A stretch of 50,772 nucleotides of DNA from Gemmiger formicilis (GTDB lineage: Bacteria; Bacillota; Clostridia; Oscillospirales; Ruminococcaceae), in contig NZ_JANGCG010000019.1 of the NCBI RefSeq assembly GCF_024462815.1, positions 1 to 50,772 on the forward strand, given 5' to 3'. Under the pieces are notes generated by a model. It was given only the letters and a program-made list of their open reading frames with translations. It searched no databases and had not been told where the DNA came from. Positions 16,926-26,971 of the stretch are shown piece by piece. The position numbers were made by a program, and so were the translations under genes. How positions within the stretch are numbered: position 1 is the stretch's first letter; the number at the start of each line of letters is the position of its first letter.

Positions 16926-18320
16926 TTATTTCCCCACACAAAACGTCTCAAACACTTCATCAATCGTTGCCGCTGTCGCATCCTCGCCGGTCAAATCGAA
17001 CAGTGCCTGCAGAGCATCGGTCAGGCAGACGGCGGCGGCGTCAAGGCCAAAACCGTTCTGGCGGGCGGTGATGGCCTCGGTCAGGGCGTCCCGGGCGCGG
17101 GTAGCGGCGGAAAGCTGGCGGGCACTGCACAACTGTGCGGCGGTAGGGTCAAGCCGGGCAGTTCCCAGCAAATCCGCCACGGCATCGGTCAGCGCCTGCA
17201 GGCCCACGGCATCTTTGGCACACATCGGAACAATTTTTTTGAAATAAGTCTCCAATGTTCCACGTGGAACATCGCTGCACTCCCCTGCTAAATCCTGCTT
17301 GTTCAGCACGGCAATGGCCGGGCGGCCCTTGCATTTGCGGGCCAGCTCTATATCATCCTCGCCAAGCGGCTGCGCGGCATCAAACACGGCCAGCACAAGC
17401 CCGGCCTCGTCGAGCTTTTTCCAGCTGCGGCGGATGCCCTCGGCCTCAATCGCGTCACCGTCATCACCCACATCCCGCACACCGGCGGTATCAAACAAGT
17501 TCAGCCGGACATTGCCCAGCTGCACCGCCTGCTCCACAATATCGCGGGTCGTGCCCGCCACCGGCGTGACAATGGCCCGGTCAAACCCGGCCAGCAGATT
17601 CAGCAACGTGCTTTTGCCCACGTTGGGGCGCCCCAGCAACACACAATCCACGCCGTGGCGCAGTACCGCGCCCGCGCTGTAACCTTGAATCAGTGCATCC
17701 AACTCGGCCTTCTGGTCGGTCAGAGTCTTTACAAAAGCCTCGTCGGACAGCTCCGGCACATCCTCCTCCGGGTAATCAACCCAGGCCGTCAGGTGGGCGT
17801 TCAGCGTCTGCAGGGCGGTCTGTATTTTGCCAATGCGCTTAGCCAGTCGGCCATCCAGCGCGGATTTTGCCAGTGCGGCCCCCTGCCGCCCATTGGCCGC
17901 GATAACCTCCATCACCGCTTCGGCCTGCGTCAGCGACATACGGCCGTTTTCCAGCGCACGGCGGGTAAACTCTCCCGGCCCGGCCGGGGCACAGCCCACG
18001 TCAATCAACGCTTCCAACAGGCCGTCCGCCATGGCGGTGCCGCCATGCACCGACAGCTCAATCACATCCTCGCCGGTGTAGGAGTGCGGCGCACGGAAAA
18101 ACAGTGCCACACACTCGTCCATCTCCGCGCCGTGCAGCAGATAATGCCCCAGCATAGCGGTGTAGCCCTTTGCATCGGCCACGCGCTTTTCCTTGCGGAT
18201 GGGCGCAAAAATCCTGCCGACAACGGCATAGCTATCCGGCCCGGAAACGCGGACCGTTGCAATGCCGCCCTCGCCCGGTGGCGTTGCCAGCGCGCAAATT
18301 GTACTGTGCAGATGTTCCAT
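16926..18320 (-). CDS. mnmE: tRNA modification GTPase MnmE (TrmE)
   Basis: 464 residues. Partner of MnmG in U34 modification. The N-terminal folate-binding domain has ICALATPPGEGGIATVRVSG. The central G domain has GRPNVGKSTLLN (P-loop), VTPVAGTTRD, DTAGVRD and LNKQD. The C-terminus ends FCVGK, the motif whose Cys is needed for modification. The ATG at 18320 has AAAGGAG nine bases upstream and is preferred to the longer frame. A perfect parS site lies inside the gene (read as VPRGT). Confidence 0.97.
   Translation of the reverse strand: MEHLHSTICALATPPGEGGIATVRVSGPDSYAVVGRIFAPIRKEKRVADAKGYTAMLGHYLLHGAEMDECVALFFRAPHSYTGEDVIELSVHGGTAMADGLLEALIDVGCAPAGPGEFTRRALENGRMSLTQAEAVMEVIAANGRQGAALAKSALDGRLAKRIGKIQTALQTLNAHLTAWVDYPEEDVPELSDEAFVKTLTDQKAELDALIQGYSAGAVLRHGVDCVLLGRPNVGKSTLLNLLAGFDRAIVTPVAGTTRDIVEQAVQLGNVRLNLFDTAGVRDVGDDGDAIEAEGIRRSWKKLDEAGLVLAVFDAAQPLGEDDIELARKCKGRPAIAVLNKQDLAGECSDVPRGTLETYFKKIVPMCAKDAVGLQALTDAVADLLGTARLDPTAAQLCSARQLSAATRARDALTEAITARQNGFGLDAAAVCLTDALQALFDLTGEDATAATIDEVFETFCVGK
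17256..17271. promoter_or_regulatory. parS site within mnmE
   Basis: Perfect TGTTCCACGTGGAACA. Confidence 0.9.
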
Positions 18321-18392
18321 GTGCGGGTGCTCCTTTATTTGTTCTAACACTTTAGCATAGCATGATTCGGCGTTCTTTACCAGCCTTTTTCC

Positions 18393-18430
18393 GGCCTTTT
18401 TTATAAAAAAGGCCTCGGCGAAAAAATTTC
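18393..18430. repeat. Palindrome with AT-rich centre (third repeat family)
   Basis: GGCCTTTTTTATAAAAAAGGCC followed by TCGGCGAAAAAATTTC. Same layout as 26493, 26825, 26948 and 48014: palindrome, then A-rich trailer. Confidence 0.7.
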
Positions 18431-18439
18431 AAACCACCA

Positions 18440-18470
18440 AAAAGGAGAGGCCGCCATAGCCTCTCCTTTT
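18440..18470 (-). terminator. Terminator after gyrA
   Basis: AAAAGGAGAGGC pairs with GCCTCTCCTTTT around a 7-nt loop; works in the gyrA direction and possibly in both. Confidence 0.8.
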
Positions 18471-18484
18471 CTGGAAATATATTG

Positions 18485-18522
18485 AAAGTTTCTTTGCTTA
18501 CTTTCTTTTCAAAGAAAGTAAG
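18485..18522. repeat. Palindrome CTTACTTTCTTT.. (third repeat family)
   Basis: CTTACTTTCTTTTCAAAGAA continuing to AGTAAG, preceded by AAAGTTTCTTTG, abuts the gyrA stop codon. The 37-nt block is repeated in inverted orientation at 26824-26860. Confidence 0.8.
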
Positions 18523-21102
18523 TTATTCGTCGTCGTTGGTGTCGGTGGCGGCGTCCTCGGCAGCCTCCTGAGCCAGCTCCTCGGCTTCAATCGCAGCCAG
18601 CTCCTCGGGGGTCGGGTCGGTTTCACCTACATCCTCGATTTTCGCGGTCTCGGCCTCGTTGTCGCGGTCAACACGGGCCACAACGGCCACCTTGTCATCC
18701 TCCACAAGGCGCATCACGCGGACACCGCTGCCGTAGCGGCTCTGGACGTTGATGTCAGCGGCATGAATCCGAATCAGAATACCGTTCTGGCTGATCAGAA
18801 TCAAATCGTCGGTGTCATCCACAATCTTGATGCCCGCCACGTTGCCGTTGGAATAGTTGCGGATGCCCAGACCGCCGCGCTTGGTAATGCGGTAATCGTC
18901 AATGCGGCTGCGGCGGCCCTTGCCCTCCTCGCTGATGGTCAGCACAGTGGCACCCGGGCGGCAGACGCCTGCGCCCACAACATAATCGCCCTCGCGCAGC
19001 TTAATCACGCGGACGCCGTGGCCGGTACGGCCCATCGAGCGCGCGCCGTCCTCGGTAAAGTGGATGGCAGCACCGTCATGGGTGGCCACGATAATCTCAT
19101 CGTCACCCTTGGTCAGGTGGCTCCACACAAGGCTGTCGCCCTCGTTCAAAGCAATGGCGATCAGGCCCGCCTTGCGGATGTTGCGGAACTGGGACAGCGG
19201 GGTGCGCTTAATCAGACCCTGCTTCGTCACCATCGTGGCGTAGGTGTTGTCCTCGTCCACGTCCGCCTTCTGTTGCAGCATCAGGGTTACCTTTTCGCCC
19301 TCCTGCAGCTGCAGCAGATTCACGATATGGCTGCCCTTGGCGGTGCGGCTGCCCTCCGGCACCTGATAGCCCTTCAGACGGTAGACGCGGCCCTGATTGG
19401 TGAGGAACAGCATATAGTCATGGGTGGAGCCTACATACATTTCCTCGGTAAAGTCCTCGTCCTTCTGGGTCATACCCTGCACGCCGCGGCCACCGCGGTT
19501 CTGTGCCTGATAGGTGTCCAGCGTGGTGCGCTTGATGTAGCCCTCATGGGTCAGCGTAAAGACGCAGGTCTCCTCGGGAATCAGGTCCTCAATGTCAACC
19601 TCGCCGGAGACTGCCTCAATCGAGGTGCGGCGCTCATCGCCGTACTTGTCGGCCAGCGCGGTCAGGTCCTCCTCGACAATGCGCTTCACGTGCGCATCGT
19701 TGGCCAGAATGTCCTCATAATCGGCAATCGCGGTGCGCAGCTCGCCCAATTCCTGCTCGATTTTCAGAATTTCCAGACCGGCCAAGCGGCCCAGCTGCAG
19801 CTTGACGATGGCATCCGCCTGCGGCTCATCAAAGCCGAAGTTGTCCATCACAGCCTGACGCGCCTCGGCAAAGCCTCCCTTGCAGGCGCGAATCGTGGCG
19901 ATGATTTCATCCACGATGTCAACTGCCTTGCGCAGGCCCTCCAGGATGTGCTCGCGCTCCTTCGCCTTCTTCAGATCAAACGCCGTTCTGCGGCGGATAA
20001 CCTGCATCTGGAACTCGATGTAGCGCTCCATCATGGTCTTGAGACTCATAATTTTGGGCACGCCGTCATCCAGCGCCAGCATAATGACACCCACGGTGTC
20101 CTGCAGCTGTGTGTAGCGGTAGAGCTGGTTCAGCACGACCTGCGGGTTGGCATCCTTCTTGATTTCGATGACGATCTTCATGCCGGTACGGCTGGAGGAT
20201 TCATCGTTCAGATCGCTGATGCCCTCAATGCGCTTGTCTTTCACAAGGTCCGCAATCGACTCAATCAGGCGGGTCTTGTTGACCATATAGGGGATTTCGG
20301 TAATCAGGATTTCATAGCGGCCGTTTTTCTTCTCGACAATTTCGGCGCGGCCGCGCAGGGTGATTTTGCCGCGGCCGGTCGCATAGGCGGCGCGGATGCC
20401 GCTGCGGCCCATAATGATGCCGCCGGTCGGGAAGTCCGGGCCCTTGACGTACTCCATCAGGCCGGCCAGGTCGATTTCGGGGTCATCCATCAAGGCCACC
20501 ATGCCGTTGACGATTTCCCGCAGGTTGTGCGGCGGAATGTTGGTGGCCATACCGACCGCAATGCCCTGGCTGCCGTTGACCAGCAGGTTCGGGAAGCGGC
20601 TGGGCAGTACATGGGGCTCCTTCTTGGTTTCATCAAAGTTGGGGTCCCAGTCGATGGTGTCCTTCTCAATATCGGTCAGCATCTCGCAGGCCATCTTAGA
20701 CATACGGGCCTCGGTATAACGGTAAGCAGCCGGGGGGTCACCGTCCACGGAGCCGAAGTTACCCTGACCATCTACCAGCGGGTAGCGCAGGCTGAAATCC
20801 TGTGCCAGACGAACCATCGCGTCATAGACGGAGGAGTCACCGTGGGGGTGGTAGGAGCCCAGCACCGCACCGACGGTATCGGCCGATTTGCGGTAGGGGT
20901 GCTGCGGGTCATTGCCGCGCTCGTGCATCGTGTACAGAATACGGCGGTGCACGGGCTTGAGGCCGTCACGCACATCGGGCAGAGCACGCGCCACGATAAC
21001 AGACATCGAGTAGTCCAAAAACGCCGTCTCGATCTCCTGCTTCACATCGCGCACAATGACCTTGGTACCGGACCCCGGCACCATGATGATGTTTTCTTCC
21101 AT
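18523..21102 (-). CDS. gyrA: DNA gyrase subunit A
   Basis: 859 residues. Breakage-reunion subunit of gyrase, which introduces negative supercoils. The start has [25 protein letters not shown]; the catalytic Tyr lies in [12 protein letters not shown]. The quinolone region [18 protein letters not shown] retains the Ser and Asp that are wild type at the usual resistance positions. The C-terminal beta-pinwheel follows, with [11 protein letters not shown] as the GyrA box that separates it from topoisomerase IV ParC. The tail is a highly acidic Glu/Asp-rich stretch. Lies downstream of gyrB, with a RAYT gene placed between them. Confidence 0.97.
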   Translation of the reverse strand: MEENIIMVPGSGTKVIVRDVKQEIETAFLDYSMSVIVARALPDVRDGLKPVHRRILYTMHERGNDPQHPYRKSADTVGAVLGSYHPHGDSSVYDAMVRLAQDFSLRYPLVDGQGNFGSVDGDPPAAYRYTEARMSKMACEMLTDIEKDTIDWDPNFDETKKEPHVLPSRFPNLLVNGSQGIAVGMATNIPPHNLREIVNGMVALMDDPEIDLAGLMEYVKGPDFPTGGIIMGRSGIRAAYATGRGKITLRGRAEIVEKKNGRYEILITEIPYMVNKTRLIESIADLVKDKRIEGISDLNDESSSRTGMKIVIEIKKDANPQVVLNQLYRYTQLQDTVGVIMLALDDGVPKIMSLKTMMERYIEFQMQVIRRRTAFDLKKAKEREHILEGLRKAVDIVDEIIATIRACKGGFAEARQAVMDNFGFDEPQADAIVKLQLGRLAGLEILKIEQELGELRTAIADYEDILANDAHVKRIVEEDLTALADKYGDERRTSIEAVSGEVDIEDLIPEETCVFTLTHEGYIKRTTLDTYQAQNRGGRGVQGMTQKDEDFTEEMYVGSTHDYMLFLTNQGRVYRLKGYQVPEGSRTAKGSHIVNLLQLQEGEKVTLMLQQKADVDEDNTYATMVTKQGLIKRTPLSQFRNIRKAGLIAIALNEGDSLVWSHLTKGDDEIIVATHDGAAIHFTEDGARSMGRTGHGVRVIKLREGDYVVGAGVCRPGATVLTISEEGKGRRSRIDDYRITKRGGLGIRNYSNGNVAGIKIVDDTDDLILISQNGILIRIHAADINVQSRYGSGVRVMRLVEDDKVAVVARVDRDNEAETAKIEDVGETDPTPEELAAIEAEELAQEAAEDAATDTNDDE

Positions 21103-21154
21103 TGTATCACCTTAACTAACTTATCTTGTTGTGAATTGAATGCTTCGCTGTTCT

Positions 21155-21658
21155 CTACTTACTGTTTTTTCCATCCAAAACCCACTGTAACGGATTTCGG
21201 TCAATATACTGCCAAATTTCCTCAAAATCATGCTGGTTGCGGATGATGTGGTCGTAATAGGACCTCTGCCAAACCGGACGTCCGCATTTACGGCTGACGC
21301 CGGATTTATATTGCCCTATAATGGTTGGCACTGTAGGGAGGGGTCTTGACCCCTCCGCAGCAACCTCCCGGCAGCCCAAAGCCAATAATATATGCAGATG
21401 GTCCGGCATAAACACATAATTCAGAATTTCTACTTGCGGAAAATGCTCTGGTATCTGCAACAAATCATACTCCGCAATGTTCCCATACGGCGTCATACTA
21501 ATTTCTGCCTGCACGGAGGGGTCAAGACCCCTCCCTACAATCCTGCAAAACAAGGGTTCCCTATTTTGTGTGCAAATCGTTATGAAATACACCTTTTGTG
21601 ATGCGTAATCAAATTCTTGAAGGCGCATCCACCTGCGTTTTTGCCATTTGTCATCCAT
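21155..21658 (-). CDS. REP-associated tyrosine transposase (RAYT, Y1_Tnp family)
   Basis: 167 residues. VYFITICTQNREPLF opens the family domain. YVFMPDHLHILLALG holds the HUH (His-Leu-His) metal motif. TIIGQYKSGVSRK and VWQRSYYDHIIRNQHDFEEIWQYIDRNP contain the presumed nucleophilic Tyr region. HUH/Y1 enzymes cut single-stranded DNA hairpins; RAYTs are tied to REP repeats in other bacteria. Two copies of the window's own REP-like hairpin lie in frame in this gene (21332-21358, read as AEGSRPLPT; 21512-21539, read as IVGRGLDPSV). They fall in loops on both sides of the HUH strand. The start at 21658 has GGTGG upstream; the longer frame would overlap gyrB. It looks intact, so activity is possible. 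Confidence 0.9.
   Translation of the reverse strand: MDDKWQKRRWMRLQEFDYASQKVYFITICTQNREPLFCRIVGRGLDPSVQAEISMTPYGNIAEYDLLQIPEHFPQVEILNYVFMPDHLHILLALGCREVAAEGSRPLPTVPTIIGQYKSGVSRKCGRPVWQRSYYDHIIRNQHDFEEIWQYIDRNPLQWVLDGKNSK
21332..21358 (+). repeat. REP-like hairpin inside the RAYT gene (copy 1)
   Basis: TGTAGGGAGGGGTCTTGACC continuing CCTCCGC. Length 27, in frame; translated on the minus strand as AEGSRPLPT. Confidence 0.9.
21512..21539 (-). repeat. REP-like hairpin inside the RAYT gene (copy 2)
   Basis: CACGGAGGGGTCAAGACCCC then TCCCTACA. Opposite orientation to copy 1; both have the GGTC/GACC stem, as does the copy at 5598. Confidence 0.9.
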
Positions 21659-21673
21659 ACAACCACCGCATAA

Positions 21674-21689
21674 TGTTCCACGTGGAACA
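21674..21689. promoter_or_regulatory. parS site at the gyrB/RAYT junction
   Basis: Perfect TGTTCCACGTGGAACA immediately past the gyrB stop codon and upstream of the RAYT start. Confidence 0.9.
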
Positions 21690-23783
<2,094 letters not shown>

Positions 23784-23790
23784 TTACAAT

Positions 23791-24051
23791 TTAAAAATCC
23801 AACTTTTCAGCGCGCTTTTTCAGTGCTGCGGGGGAAAGCTGGCTGATGTAGACTGTCTCATCGGGGAAGTCTGTGACCATAAAACTCTTGGGCAGCGTGC
23901 CGGGTGCGCACAAATCGACCACGGCCCCCTCCGCCTCTGCGTGGCGGAAATATTCCTCTGTCCTGCGCGAGGCACCGGCTGTGTCCAGATCGAACACCCC
24001 GATAACGTCCCGCGTATTCAGTACAAAGTCCTGCCCTGCGTGAAAATACAT
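23791..24051 (-). CDS. remB: DUF370 family protein, RemB-like
   Basis: 86 residues. MYFHAGQDFVLNTRDVIGVFDLD matches the DUF370/RemB start, and the recF-gyrB position is the same as that of remB (yaaB) in Bacillus, a small regulator of matrix genes. The role in this organism is unknown. The C-terminal half (ISQLSPAALKKRAE) is helical. It follows recF with only three bases between, so it belongs to the dnaN-yaaA-recF-remB run. Confidence 0.85.
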   Translation of the reverse strand: MYFHAGQDFVLNTRDVIGVFDLDTAGASRRTEEYFRHAEAEGAVVDLCAPGTLPKSFMVTDFPDETVYISQLSPAALKKRAEKLDF

Positions 24052-24054
24052 AGC

Positions 24055-25146
24055 CTACTCCGTCACTTCTCCGTTTTTGACCATCACAATTTTACCGTTG
24101 GTACGCGCAAAAGCAGCGGTGTCGCAGGTTGTCACAATGGTCTGGTGCTCCCCCATGCGGGTGAGCAGATAGGTCTGGCGCTCATCGTCCAGCTCGCTCA
24201 GAACATCGTCCAGCAGCAGAACCGGGTGCTCGCCGAACAGCTCCCCTACCACGGTGGCCTCGGCCAGCTTCATAGCCAGCACGCAGCTGCGCTGCTGGCC
24301 CTGGCTGCCGTAAATCCTAGCGGGTTGGCCGTCCAACAGAATTTCCAAATCCTCGCGGTGGGGGCCCGCAAGGCAGAACCCGGCGCGCAGCTCCGCGGGG
24401 CGCATAGCGTGCAGCTTGGCCGCCAGTGCCTCCGGGGTGGGCGCGTCGGTGCACATCAGATAGCGCAGTTCCAGCGTTTCCGCCCCGTGGGAGATATCCC
24501 GGTAATTCTGCGCCGCCACCGGGGCTGCCTCGGCCAGAAATTTGCAGCGGTGCTCCATAATCAAGGCACCGTATTCCGCCAGCTGTTCATCGTAGGTGTC
24601 CAGCAGCATCCCGCCGTTTGGCGTTATATCGTAGCTTTTCAGCAGCGCATTTTTCTGGGCCGTCAGCCGCATATACCGCCGCAGCGCCACCAGATACGGC
24701 CTGTACACCTGGCACAGCGCCGAATCCAGAAACCGCCGCCGCCCATCCGGGCCGCCCTTGACAAGGCTCAGCAAATCCGGCTCAAACACAACGGCCTGAA
24801 AATTCCCGGCCAGTGCCGCGGCACGCCCAATGTCCGCGCCGTTCAGCCTCCCGGTACGCCCGGGCCGCTGGCTGCCTTTGCTGCCCACGGTCAGCCGGAT
24901 GCTTTTTTCGACGTCCTGTGTCTCAAATGCGCCCTCCAGCACAGAAAATTCCTCGCCGCGCTTTATGAGCTCTGCATCCTTGGCACCGCGGAAGCTCTTT
25001 CCGCCGGTCAGCAGCCAGACAGCCTCCAGCAGGTTCGTTTTGCCCTGCCCATTGGGGCCGCACAGCACGGTCAGGTGGGGGTCAGGGTTCAACTCTGCGT
25101 GCGCAATATTACGATGATTCGTTAATTCAAGATGGGTCAAGCGCAT
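24055..25146 (-). CDS. recF: DNA replication and repair protein RecF
   Basis: 363 residues. SMC-like ATPase that helps load RecA at gaps. Walker A GPNGQGKTNLLE at about residue 30; signature YGSQGQQRSCVLAMKLAE and Walker B VLLLDDVLSELD in the C-terminal third. The ATG overlaps the yaaA stop codon (TAATG), with GGAGGG seven bases upstream, which suggests translational coupling. The longer frame would extend into yaaA. Confidence 0.96.
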   Translation of the reverse strand: MRLTHLELTNHRNIAHAELNPDPHLTVLCGPNGQGKTNLLEAVWLLTGGKSFRGAKDAELIKRGEEFSVLEGAFETQDVEKSIRLTVGSKGSQRPGRTGRLNGADIGRAAALAGNFQAVVFEPDLLSLVKGGPDGRRRFLDSALCQVYRPYLVALRRYMRLTAQKNALLKSYDITPNGGMLLDTYDEQLAEYGALIMEHRCKFLAEAAPVAAQNYRDISHGAETLELRYLMCTDAPTPEALAAKLHAMRPAELRAGFCLAGPHREDLEILLDGQPARIYGSQGQQRSCVLAMKLAEATVVGELFGEHPVLLLDDVLSELDDERQTYLLTRMGEHQTIVTTCDTAAFARTNGKIVMVKNGEVTE

Positions 25147-25361
25147 TACGCGCCCTCCGCGACCTGCACGGTCTGGCCGTCCAGCTCCACGGTATCCCCC
25201 GCACGGCATTTTTTACCGCGCATGGTGCAGACCTCGCCGTTGACCTTGACCGCGCCGCCCTGAATCAGCTCCTTGGCTTCGCCGCCGGTCTCGCACAGGC
25301 CCGCAAACTTCAGCAGGGCGTCCAGCTTGATAAATTCCGTGTTGATACGTATTTTTTCCAT
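25146..25361 (-). CDS. yaaA: Small S4-domain RNA-binding protein YaaA (RlbA)
   Basis: 71 residues. One S4 domain (about 10-70): [27 protein letters not shown] followed by [19 protein letters not shown]. The family is found between dnaN and recF in many Firmicutes and is thought to act with ribosome or RNA processes; exact role unknown. Directly adjacent to dnaN, and overlapping recF by the TAATG junction. Confidence 0.92.
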   Translation of the reverse strand: MEKIRINTEFIKLDALLKFAGLCETGGEAKELIQGGAVKVNGEVCTMRGKKCRAGDTVELDGQTVQVAEGA

Positions 25362-25368
25362 AATTCTA

Positions 25369-26478
25369 TCAACCCTCGTTCTTGAAGCGCACCGGCAGCA
25401 CCAGATAGATGAAGTCCTTGCCGTCCTCGGGCAGGAGCTTGACCGGGCTTAAAGGGCCGTTGATTTCCAGCACCATGCGTTCACATTTGGAGTAGCGCAG
25501 CGCATCCAGCAGATAGCGGTTGTTGAAGCCAATTTCCACCGGGTCGCCGGTCATTTCGACCGGGGCAAACTCATCCAGCACCTTGCCAAGCGGCGTCTGG
25601 CAGCGCACCGTGACCTTATCCTCGCTGAAGGTAATGCGCAGAGGGTTTTTCAGTCGCTCGGTGATAACCAGGGATGCACGCTCAATCGTATCGATGAAGG
25701 TCTTGCAATCAACGGTAATACGTGTTTTTTTATCCTTCGGGATAACGCTCTCGTAGTTCAGGAAGTCGCCCTCAATCAGGCGGCTCATAATCGTGTAGCC
25801 GTTGGAGGTAAACACGACATAGCGGCGGTTGGCGTCGATTTTCACATCGTCATCCGCGCCGCCCATAATTTTCAGCAGCTCCTGCAGTGTCTTGGCCGGG
25901 ATGATGATGCGGATATCACGGGTGCACTCGACATCGCGCTGAATGATGGCCAGACGGTAGCCGTCCAGTGCAACAATCGTCAGGCTACCCGGCTCAATGA
26001 CGAACAGTTCGCCGGTGTGGGCCGGCTTCTTGTCATCCTGGCTGACGGCGTAGATGGTTTTTTCAATCATCTCGCGCAGCATACCGCATTTTACGGTCAT
26101 GGTATTGTCTGCGCCGGTCACGGGCAGGCTGGGGTAATCGCTGGCGTTCAGCGCGGGAATCTCAAATTCTGCCACACCACCGCTGATTTTTGCCTGACCT
26201 TCATCGTTCAGCTCAATGCAGACATCGCCCGCGGGCATACGGTTGACCATCGCGCTCAGCAGTTTAGCGTCAAGAACGGTTTCACCAGGTACAAGAACGT
26301 TACATTCAATCGTAGTGGTGATGCCCATTTCCATATCGTAGCCGGTCAGGGTCAGGTTGAAGCCCTCGGCCTTCATATAGATGCCTTCCAGCACAGGGAT
26401 GGCTGCGCGGTTGGTGATAGCGCGGGAAACACCGTCGATGGCGCTGGCCAGCAGCGTTTTTTCACATTCAAATTTCAT
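25369..26478 (-). CDS. dnaN: DNA polymerase III beta subunit (sliding clamp)
   Basis: 369 residues. Ring-shaped dimer that tethers polymerase to [24 protein letters not shown] is the typical start; [31 protein letters not shown] and the final YLVLPVRF are the conserved C-terminal features. The ATG at 26478 is preceded by GAGGAG; the longer frame adds 14 basic residues and is not favoured. dnaN lies downstream of dnaA on the same strand, but 490 bases of origin DNA separate the two. Confidence 0.97.
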   Translation of the reverse strand: MKFECEKTLLASAIDGVSRAITNRAAIPVLEGIYMKAEGFNLTLTGYDMEMGITTTIECNVLVPGETVLDAKLLSAMVNRMPAGDVCIELNDEGQAKISGGVAEFEIPALNASDYPSLPVTGADNTMTVKCGMLREMIEKTIYAVSQDDKKPAHTGELFVIEPGSLTIVALDGYRLAIIQRDVECTRDIRIIIPAKTLQELLKIMGGADDDVKIDANRRYVVFTSNGYTIMSRLIEGDFLNYESVIPKDKKTRITVDCKTFIDTIERASLVITERLKNPLRITFSEDKVTVRCQTPLGKVLDEFAPVEMTGDPVEIGFNNRYLLDALRYSKCERMVLEINGPLSPVKLLPEDGKDFIYLVLPVRFKNEG

Positions 26479-26492
26479 AGTATCTCCTCGAA

Positions 26493-26528
26493 GCCGCTTT
26501 TTTGTAAAAAAGCGGCGCAAAAAACTTC
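26493..26528. repeat. Palindrome GCCGCTTTTTT.. with A-rich trailer
   Basis: GCCGCTTTTTTGTAAAAAAG continuing CGGC, then GCAAAAAACTTC. Third repeat family, just upstream of dnaN. Confidence 0.7.
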
Positions 26529-26539
26529 AATAATCTCGG

Positions 26540-26820
26540 TTATCTTTACTTTTTTCTGTTTTCCACAAGGTTCGTGCTGATTTTATGGGTAGCAGAGGTT
26601 TCTTTTCAGCCTTCTGGCTGAAGAAACTATTAACTTTGGTAGTAGTAGTAGTAGGGGCTGTTAGTTTCGTGGAAAACTCTGCCGCGCTTGATTCCACCGC
26701 GGAAAATCAGGCGTTCAATGTTTTGAACAGGCTGTTGACTTTCTTGTGGAAAATTCAAAACCCGCTGTTTTTCAACACCCTTCGTGGAATACCTCACGTT
26801 GAAAACTAAAAACTCCGTTG
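26540..26820. other. oriC: Origin of replication, dnaN-dnaA part (DnaA boxes and unwinding element)
   Basis: Non-coding DNA with DnaA-box-like nonamers: TTTTCCACA at 26559-26567, CGTGGAAAA (reverse) at 26668-26676 and TGTGGAAAA (reverse) at 26745-26753. A DnaA-trio candidate, five TAG triplets at 26640-26654, is followed by GGGGCTG and then the box at 26668. This trio, GC-rich, box order matches the basal unwinding system of Bacillus. No convincing gene; a 74-codon frame here is a by-product. Confidence 0.78.
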
Positions 26821-26824
26821 AAAG

Positions 26825-26862
26825 CTTACTTTCTTTGAAAAGAAAGTAAGCAAAGAAACTTT
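26825..26862. repeat. Palindrome CTTACTTTCTTT.. (third repeat family)
   Basis: CTTACTTTCTTTGAAAAGAA then AGTAAG, followed by CAAAGAAACTTT. Inverted near-identical copy of 18485-18522. Confidence 0.8.
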
Positions 26863-26939
26863 AAAGCCACAACCCGGGGACGGGATTGCTCGATGTTACG
26901 CTTCTTTTACAGCCCTGCTCGCGGGAAAAGGCATGAAAA

Positions 26940-26971
26940 GTTCTTTGGGTCCTTTCTTTAAAGAAAGGACC
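26940..26971. repeat. Palindrome GGTCCTTTCTTT.. abutting the dnaA stop
   Basis: GGTCCTTTCTTTAAAGAAAG then GACC, directly after the dnaA stop codon and preceded by TTCTTTG. May end dnaA transcription. Confidence 0.7.

Noticed and set aside
18309..18324. parS-like GATGTTCCATGTGCGG at the mnmE start
   Set aside because: Only the left half matches; the right half lacks GGAACA.
18763..21246. 827-codon open frame on the plus strand across gyrA
   Set aside because: Antisense of a well conserved gyrA; composition and repeated Val/Leu/His pattern are shadow-like, with no RBS or family motif.
26585..26809. 74-codon frame in the dnaN-dnaA gap
   Set aside because: Lies in the origin region with DnaA boxes; no RBS and no conserved motif.
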